Position numbers and translations under genes: made by a program
The notes under the pieces: generated by a model
The model's database searches: none
What the model saw: only the letters and a program-made list of their open reading frames with translations
What the model was told of the DNA's origin: nothing
In this document: one piece after another, positions 57,758 through 64,000 of the stretch
How the letters are laid out: the number at the start of each line of letters is the position of its first letter
Position numbering within the stretch: the first letter of the stretch is position 1
Origin: Juglans regia
Taxonomy: Eukaryota; Streptophyta; Magnoliopsida; Fagales; Juglandaceae
Length of the DNA stretch: 64,000 nucleotides
Direction of reading: 5' to 3'
Assembly: GCF_001411555.2 (NCBI RefSeq)
Contig: NC_049905.1
Span: 6,973,053-7,037,052, forward strand

Positions 57758-59149
57758 ACTACTCTGAAAAGAAACACCTATCGGGACCTACTGTCGGAAC
57801 CGATTATCAGTGAGTTTAGTGTTTTCCATTAAGATCAAAACTATCAAGCTTAAGAAATGACCAAATAGGTGACACAATAACTATTCCCAAGCAAAATGTG
57901 ATTCATACCTATCATTCTTTCCATGGTTTGTATGTATTGATCATTGTCCCTATCCACTAACTTAGTATAATCTATTTTATTTTTAGTGAGAGTCGGGACC
58001 AAACTTTAACTTGAGTTAATCGTATAATTGGGAGATACATGTGACTTCTACTTATCTAGACCTTTTTGAAGAACTATCAAGTTGAAAACTCTCTATCGTA
58101 AGTTTCTCTGATAAATGAATACGATGGTTTCTCTTAAAAAAAAATTCATAATTTGTATCTTACTAAAGTGGCTTTTTATAATAAAAAGAAATAATATATG
58201 AAATAGGTTAAATAAATATATAGTTTTAGATGGAATAAATCTATTTAAAGGCTTAGCTTGCCACATTAACTTACAATTACGATTGTTCACCTGACTCGGC
58301 TCAATTCGAAAAGCTACTATTCTGACCCGAAAAGAAACTTTCGAGTAAATAACTCCGGACCGAACTTATTAATAGAATGTCCGAACCCGAATATAATTTT
58401 GAAAAATCAAATTTATACTCAATTCCCATTTTCCATGCTAACCGACACCAATGGTTTAGTGGAATTTCCGATTTTGACTCAGCTTTCATTTGTGACATAT
58501 ACAATTGCAAAATTTCTTGCTTGTAACCTACTTTTATATTGATTTTGACAACTAATAAAAGAAGAAAGATTTGTTTGGTTAGATAGATGAGATGATATGA
58601 GAAATTTGTGAATAGTAGTGAAATAATTTGAATTATGATGTTTTATGAAGTTTTAGAAAATGAGTGAAAAAGTTGAATTAAAAAATTATGAAGTTAAAAG
58701 AGGATTATAATATAATTTTTATTTTGGAATTTGAATAAATTGAATTGTTTTTTGTGTTTTGTTAGAAGTTTGGAAAAGTTATAATGCTTAGGTAAAATTA
58801 GATGAAAAAGTTGAAAATCTGAAATTGAAAAATGTTTATGATTGAATGTATTTGGATTTTTTCTTTTATATCAAATAGTGTTTATATATTAAAATGAGAT
58901 GAAATAAAATGAGATATGATGGAAAATTTGTGAAACCAAAACCGACCTAAAAAGAAGTTTTACTTGTACCTCAAAGCATGTTCAGCCTGCATGCATGCCT
59001 CGCTATTCCCATAAGTAAAGTAAGAATAAAAGGAAGTTGTACTTGTACCGTCCAATCAAGAGCAGAGAAATATCTCTACTACTCTCCACAATGCCTTACT
59101 ATCGGCAACCAGAGGGTGTGACACACCACCCCTTCTCGTAGACATTAAC
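57758..59149. other. Spacer with one MITE
   Basis: A long member of the Tourist-like family (about 58568-58944, GATGAGATGATATGAG and GAATTGAATTGTTTT core; ends TTTGTTTGGTT / AACCAAAAC) is the only clear element. From 58290 to 58400 the DNA is locally rich in CCGAAC phrases, reminiscent of hAT subterminal regions. No gene. Confidence 0.45.
58568..58944. mobile_element. Tourist-like MITE, long variant
   Basis: The body contains the family core in the same orientation as the 15104 copy, then a second GAGATGAAATAAAATGAGAT block. It may be two partial copies joined. Confidence 0.6.
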
Positions 59150-60660
59150 ATTAGTACTTCTTCCTTTGAATCCCTTACTATGATCTCAACACCCATCCTT
59201 TTCTCCTTTGAGTTTAGGTCAGCATCCCAATTTAGTTTAATCTATCCAATTTCAGGTGCCTTCCATCTTGCCTGGTTTCTCCTTATTATTTGAGATTTCC
59301 TTTCACCCTTCATAATATCTTGTGCTTGCTTGAATTCCATAAGTCTTACTTAACAGATAGAACCAACTCCTTTAGGCCTATAAATGATTGTTGAAAAAGG
59401 AATTCATTCATTTTCAACCAAATCCTTCTCATAGTCACAGCTACACTTAATTGCCAGGTCCTACTCTGATAGACTTTTACTTAGATTCTACCACAGATAC
59501 ACCATCTCCTCTTCCGAATTAGACCACTTTTGAATGTGACCTCCAAATTCAATATAGACATCAGACACAACTTTGCAGCTCAATAAAGTATGGCAGGCAG
59601 ATTCCACTTCTTGCTCACAAATTGGGCATAGAGGGTTCTCACATATCTTTCTTGCAAATAAAATTTTCCTCGTGGGGAGACAATCTTTTAATGTCTTCCA
59701 CATAAAGGATTTCACCACTCCAGGTATATTAAGTTTCCATAGGCTCTTCCACCTTTCCTCGTTTTCCTTATTTCTTGAGGACTCCTCTTTGGTCTGCTTC
59801 CTTCTTTCCATATCTAGGTGATAGACACTTCTTACTGTGAAAACTCCATTCTTGGAATGCCCCCAAATTCTTTTATCTTGCATACCAATCAAACTCAAGG
59901 GAATGTTGTATGTTAACTCTGCCTCCTCTTCACTAAAGATCTCCCTAACTACCTCTTCCTTCAAACACTTTCTCTCTTCATCTATCAATTCCCTCAATTT
60001 TGAGTTTTCATTAAGCACCCTCACTGGTGATTGTATACGATAAGATGAAGGCCTTGGAATCCATCCCCTCCCCCTAAATACTGATATTGTAACCATTACC
60101 CACCCTCCATATCATACATTCCTTCAGCAAATCCATTGCCACTATAAGGAAGGGTCTTGATCCCAGCTTTGCATTGAGGAAATCTGAGTTCTTATAGTAC
60201 TTCTCCTGAAAAGTCCTTGTTAAGAAGCTAGGATTTGTGAGAATCCTCCACCACTGCTTTGCCAACATGACTTGATTAAAGCTCTCTAAATTTCTGAACT
60301 TGAGACCCCATTATTTTTCGCCATACCCATTACTTCCCACCTCATCTAGTGAATTTTCTTATCATTCTGTTTATAACCCCACTAGTATTTTACCATCATA
60401 CTGGATAATTCTTTACACATGATAGGTCGTGATTACTTGTATCACAACCTTTATCAGTACCTCCTTCCTTGGGGGAGACAATAATTGGTTCTTCTAGCAA
60501 CTAATCTTTTGCCACACCCTATCTTTAATGCCTCAAAAAGCATCATACTTCAATCTCTCCACCATGGGAGGCAGTCTCAGGTATCTTTTATAACTATTTT
60601 TGCTTGTTGCACCCACCCCTCTTAAAATAAGCTTTTTATTAGGTTCCTTCACATTTGAAT
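59150..60660 (-). mobile_element. L1-type LINE remnant, C-terminal ORF2
   Basis: On the minus strand, a decayed RT C-terminal region comes first (YKRYLRLPPMVERLKYDAF, PPRKEVLIKVVIQVITTY, WGLKFRNLESFNQVMLAKQW). A zf-RVT zinc-binding domain follows at 60096-59488 (WKSLWKLNIPGVVKSFMWK, CPICEQEVESACHTLLSC). Several stops and frame changes separate the parts. Neither end is clear, and no target duplication was found. The sequence differs from the LINE at 43173, so it represents another lineage. Confidence 0.82.
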
Positions 60661-62393
60661 TGAAAAAAATAGTAGAGCTATGCACTGAATTGAATCTCAA
60701 AAATGCCGTGCTTAAAGGGGATTACATATTGTGGCAAAAGTAGTGAGTAGTTCAAAGGAGGAGTGGTCTTGGTTTGGAAGTCTGATAGAAGATATAAGAA
60801 GTGTCTTCCAAAACAGAGCAGATTAGAGAATTCAACATGTATTCCGTAAATGTAATAGGGTTGCACATAAACTAACAAAAGTAGCTCTAGCTTGTAAGGA
60901 GGAACTTGTACAACTCGAAACAGATTTATGAATGAAATATATTGGCAATTTAGGGTATATATAAATAACTTAAATCTTTTAGATGTGACAAATATATTTA
61001 CAAATATTTCTAAAAAAATGCAATACCTCAAAATATGTGCAGAGTATGTACTCAAATTGAATGCTACATTTGTGAAGGAATGAGAAGATGTGTGGGCCAA
61101 TTGAACGGCACATGTGTGAAGCTGGGTGGACCAACTGTTTTAATCATCTTCAACCAGATGTTCTTCGCTAAGCATACTTGAAGTGATATTTGTAACCGTC
61201 GAGTTCGTGAGGATCATATAAATTTTTTAAAAAAAAAAATAAATATAAAATTTATATAAAAAAATTAAATTTTTAATAATAAATTTAAATTTTTTTAAAA
61301 AAATTATACAATACTTACACAATTATACGTAAAATTATTATGCTCTCGCCACACCTATTTTATTTTTTATTTTTTGCTTTGCTAGTTTCCTATGTAATTA
61401 AATAATTAACGTGGCTTTTATCATTCACACGTGGCCAATGGCTATTTATTTGATAATAGAAGACATTTATCATGTATATATATTATTAATTCACGTCCGT
61501 ATGTTTTTGTATGGTTATGGAGTTTTTGTAGATGGGATTTCATTATTATTATTATTATTGTGTCTACGATCCTTTTGTTTTATGCAAACTCTCGATTGGA
61601 TCTTATTATGTTTTGTTTTTTTCTCGACAATAAAAGACAAAAGTGGAAAAGATTTGAGGCTCATATAATTTTATCTGTCAATAATAATAATAATAAAATA
61701 ATTATAAATATAATTATAAGATGTGTACGGCATTTTTTTTTAAAAAAAGGAAAATTTATTATTAACAAAATAATTTTTTAATATAATTTTAAGATTTATC
61801 TATTTTTTTTTAAAAGAGTATGCAAAATATATACATCTTAAAATTGTAAATATTATTTCTCATAATAATAACATCTTAGAAAAACCGTTTTAATCCATCA
61901 AACCTTGTGAAAATAAGGCAATTATTATTAAGTTAGAAACTCATGATCATGATTTTTTCATTTCTTTTTCTATTTTCTAACTTGTAATTCGGTTAATTTT
62001 CATGTTTATATATTTTTTTTGTGTATTCGGACTGTGCATTTTTATATATTTTAAATAATTTTTTTTACCTATAAAAAATGATCATGATATAAAAATAATA
62101 AAAAAAATGTAAGATTTATTGCTATATATATATATATATATATATATGAAAATATAATTTTCTTAGGGGAAAAAACCAAAAGAAATATAACAGTTCGAAT
62201 CATTCACGCACATTTTAATAGCCAGTCAACTATATGTGAACCAAATGTAACCAAATGTTACTAACGATGCTAACATGAAAGGTGAACCGACGTCGTATCC
62301 TTCAAACGACACCCTTCCTCGTCATCGCTGTATTTTTTTTTTTTTTTTTTTGAAAAACCTTGTCGTTGCTCCATTTGGCCTAACCAGATTTGC
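60661..62393. other. AT-rich spacer upstream of the cis-prenyltransferase
   Basis: No gene is supported. Two degraded AATTTTTTAATA-centred foldbacks lie at about 61190-61340 and 61725-61870, related to the CAX-intron MITE family. A TA run lies at 62124-62147 and a T-run at 62333-62351. The last 100 bases, including AACCGACGTCGTATCC, are promoter-proximal. Confidence 0.45.
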
Positions 62394-62401
62394 TATAAAA
62401 A
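62394..62401 (+). promoter_or_regulatory. TATA box of the cis-prenyltransferase
   Basis: CTATAAAAAGGGGCG lies about 130 bases before the ATG; TATAAAAA is a strong plant TATA consensus. Confidence 0.65.
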
Positions 62402-62524
62402 GGGGCGATCTAAAGCCTCCAACGGTCAAGAGAAGCAGCAGCAGTTAGCAGAACAAGAACCAAGAAGCAGCAGAAGGTGAAGCAGAGTTCCGGTGGTGCC
62501 TTAACCCTAGCCTAGACCAGGATA

Positions 62525-63298
62525 ATGCTATCCTTGTTGCTTCCAATTCCAGCCAATAACACTCTTATTCCCCTTAGACCCAATTCCTCTCGCTCTCGCC
62601 GGACTGGAGCCGAATCTCACCCCTTCTCTCCGCTTCCTTCTCGTAAACTTCAAGGGCAGGTCGAAACAACTACCTTGGTCAAAGTAGCCCTCCGAGAAAA
62701 TGTCAGAGAGGAGGGAAGAGGCGGAAACTCCATCGCCGGTGACTCACCGGAGGGAGAGCCTTTACCGGAGGATGTCCGGGAAGACATGATGCCGAAGCAT
62801 GTGGCGGTTATCATGGACGGAAATGCGAGGTGGGCCAAACTGAGGAGGTTACCGACCTCGGCGGGACACGAGGCCGGTTCACGGTCCCTGCGGGAGCTCG
62901 TTGAGCTCTGTTCCCACTGGGGGATCCGGGTTCTCACCGTTTTCGCCTTTTCTTACGACAATTGGATTCGGCCAAAGGTCCGTTTGCCTGTGTTTTCTTG
63001 TCGATGTTATGAGCAATTATCTTGATTACGAACGTGGATAGAGCGTTGATTTTAGCTCTCAATAAGCATAGGAATACTATTACGAACGTGCTTTTGTTGC
63101 CTTTGAACGTATGAATGAATGGCAGTGATTTTTGCTAGAGTACAACTTTTAGCAGCGTTTTTATGCTTTTTCATTTGGTAAGAATGTACACGTGGAACTT
63201 TTTTGAATGGCTGGTTTGCTTATTGTGCAGGTGGAGGTTGATTTCTTGATGACGTTGTTCGAAAGAGAGATCAAGTCACAACTTCAAAATTTTCTGAG
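62525..63298 (+). CDS. cis-prenyltransferase (dehydrodolichyl diphosphate synthase/UPPS family), partial
   Basis: Exon 1 is 62525-62977 and exon 2 is 63231-63298; further exons lie beyond the right edge. The first 80 residues are Ser/Arg/Pro-rich with few acidic residues at the start, as in a plastid transit peptide. The UPPS core then begins: HVAVIMDGNARWAKLRRLP (metal- and phosphate-binding Asp at about residue 98), SAGHEAGSRSLRELVELC, and VLTVFAFSYDNWIRP followed by VEVDFLMTLFEREI across the intron. The family condenses isopentenyl diphosphate in cis onto an allylic starter. Plastid members such as Arabidopsis CPT7 make medium-chain polyprenols of the thylakoid membrane. The position and targeting favour a CPT7-like gene (inference). 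Confidence 0.93.
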
Positions 63299-64000
63299 GT
63301 AATTGTTACCAACTCTCTCTCCCTCTCATATAAAGTCATGTCGATTTACTTTTGTAGAATCTCTTTATGGCTGCAGTGCTTCTCTTTCCATTTTATCATT
63401 TTCTCGCTCATTAATTTTGTGTTGCATATTGTATATATTTTCTTTGCGAAGTTTAGGGGTGATTTCCAAGTGGTAGGTATAGGTTAAGTGATCCATGTGG
63501 AGCATGAGTAGTGAAAAAGGAATAGATTTTCGGTGTTGAGTTATTCTTCTGTCATCATGGGAGAGCTGTGATGGGGGCAATATGTAATTTCTGTATTCAT
63601 TAACAAGTTAGTGTTATGATGAGCCTTTTCAATCTAACAACTTAGTCAGAGATTATCATGTCCCAGTCTATTGGCCACTATTTTGGGACATTTCATATTC
63701 TTTTAGACATGTAAGGGTATACAGGATTCAAATTCAATAAACATCAAGGATGTGATTTGGGTTTGGAGCAACTGCCAAGACAAGAGTATCCTTGTGTTAA
63801 GGTAAGTGCTTCTATAAGATGTTAGAATCATGACCGATATGGAATTAGCCAATAGCGAGAGGTTGTAGATGTTATGCTTATAGCTTGTATCATATAAAAA
63901 ACGATATTTTTACTTGACATCTTATGTGTTATGTTAGAGCTTATGTGCATGATTATATGGGGTACAAAAGATATGCTACTTTTACTTAATTATGTAAGAG
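63299..64000 (+). other. Intron 2 of the cis-prenyltransferase, to the window edge
   Basis: It begins with the GTAATT donor. No third exon (expected to begin near GDIRVSIIGD) is seen before the window ends, so the intron is at least 700 bases. Confidence 0.6.

Overview
This window is nuclear DNA of a woody eudicot. The genes are split by GT-AG introns, the spacers are very AT-rich, and small transposons are abundant. A Fagales/Juglandaceae-type tree is my guess from the style of the FAR1-like and MITE repeats; that rests on memory only. I see no rRNA, tRNA, CRISPR array or organellar DNA.

Seven host genes can be read at exon level. From left to right they are: (1) a GT90 (Rumi/CAP10-type) glycosyltransferase on the minus strand, cut by the left edge; (2) a membrane RING E3 ligase of the APD (ABERRANT POLLEN DEVELOPMENT) family, minus strand, with one extra base in exon 1; (3) a secretory cyclophilin of the CYP20-1 type, plus, intact at 204 aa; (4) a DUF1771-SMR domain protein, minus, 11 exons, 506 aa; (5) myo-inositol 3-kinase (MIK, pfkB fold), minus, 372 aa; (6) a NudC/BOBBER-like CS-domain protein, minus, 158 aa, with a 4.3 kb intron packed with transposons; (7) a CAX-type vacuolar H+/Ca2+ exchanger, plus, 11 exons, 455 aa. 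A plastid-type cis-prenyltransferase, plus, runs off the right edge. Genes 3 to 6 and the final prenyltransferase recall the order of Arabidopsis At5g58710, 58720, 58730, 58740 and 58770 (from memory), so the right two thirds look like an old syntenic block loosened by repeats.

The spacers hold the accessory content. From 7.9 to 15 kb there is a decayed FAR1-related (MULE transposase-like) gene facing a decayed GRF-zinc-finger/coiled-coil gene, with a Tourist-type MITE inserted in the SWIM finger. From 16.3 to 17.6 kb there is a minisatellite of about 30 units. At 31.3 kb lies a dead retrocopy of mitochondrial ATP synthase subunit d. At 38.2 kb lies a stray last exon of a cellulose synthase. 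The NudC intron holds an hAT-like element and a 5'-truncated LINE inside another LINE remnant. Two Mutator-type MITEs sit in CAX introns. A LINE remnant lies at 59-60.6 kb.

I did not find a new multi-gene biological system. The best leads are the APD frameshift, the CesA exon fragment, the paired FAR1/GRF remnant, and the small-element families whose target-site duplications can be read directly.
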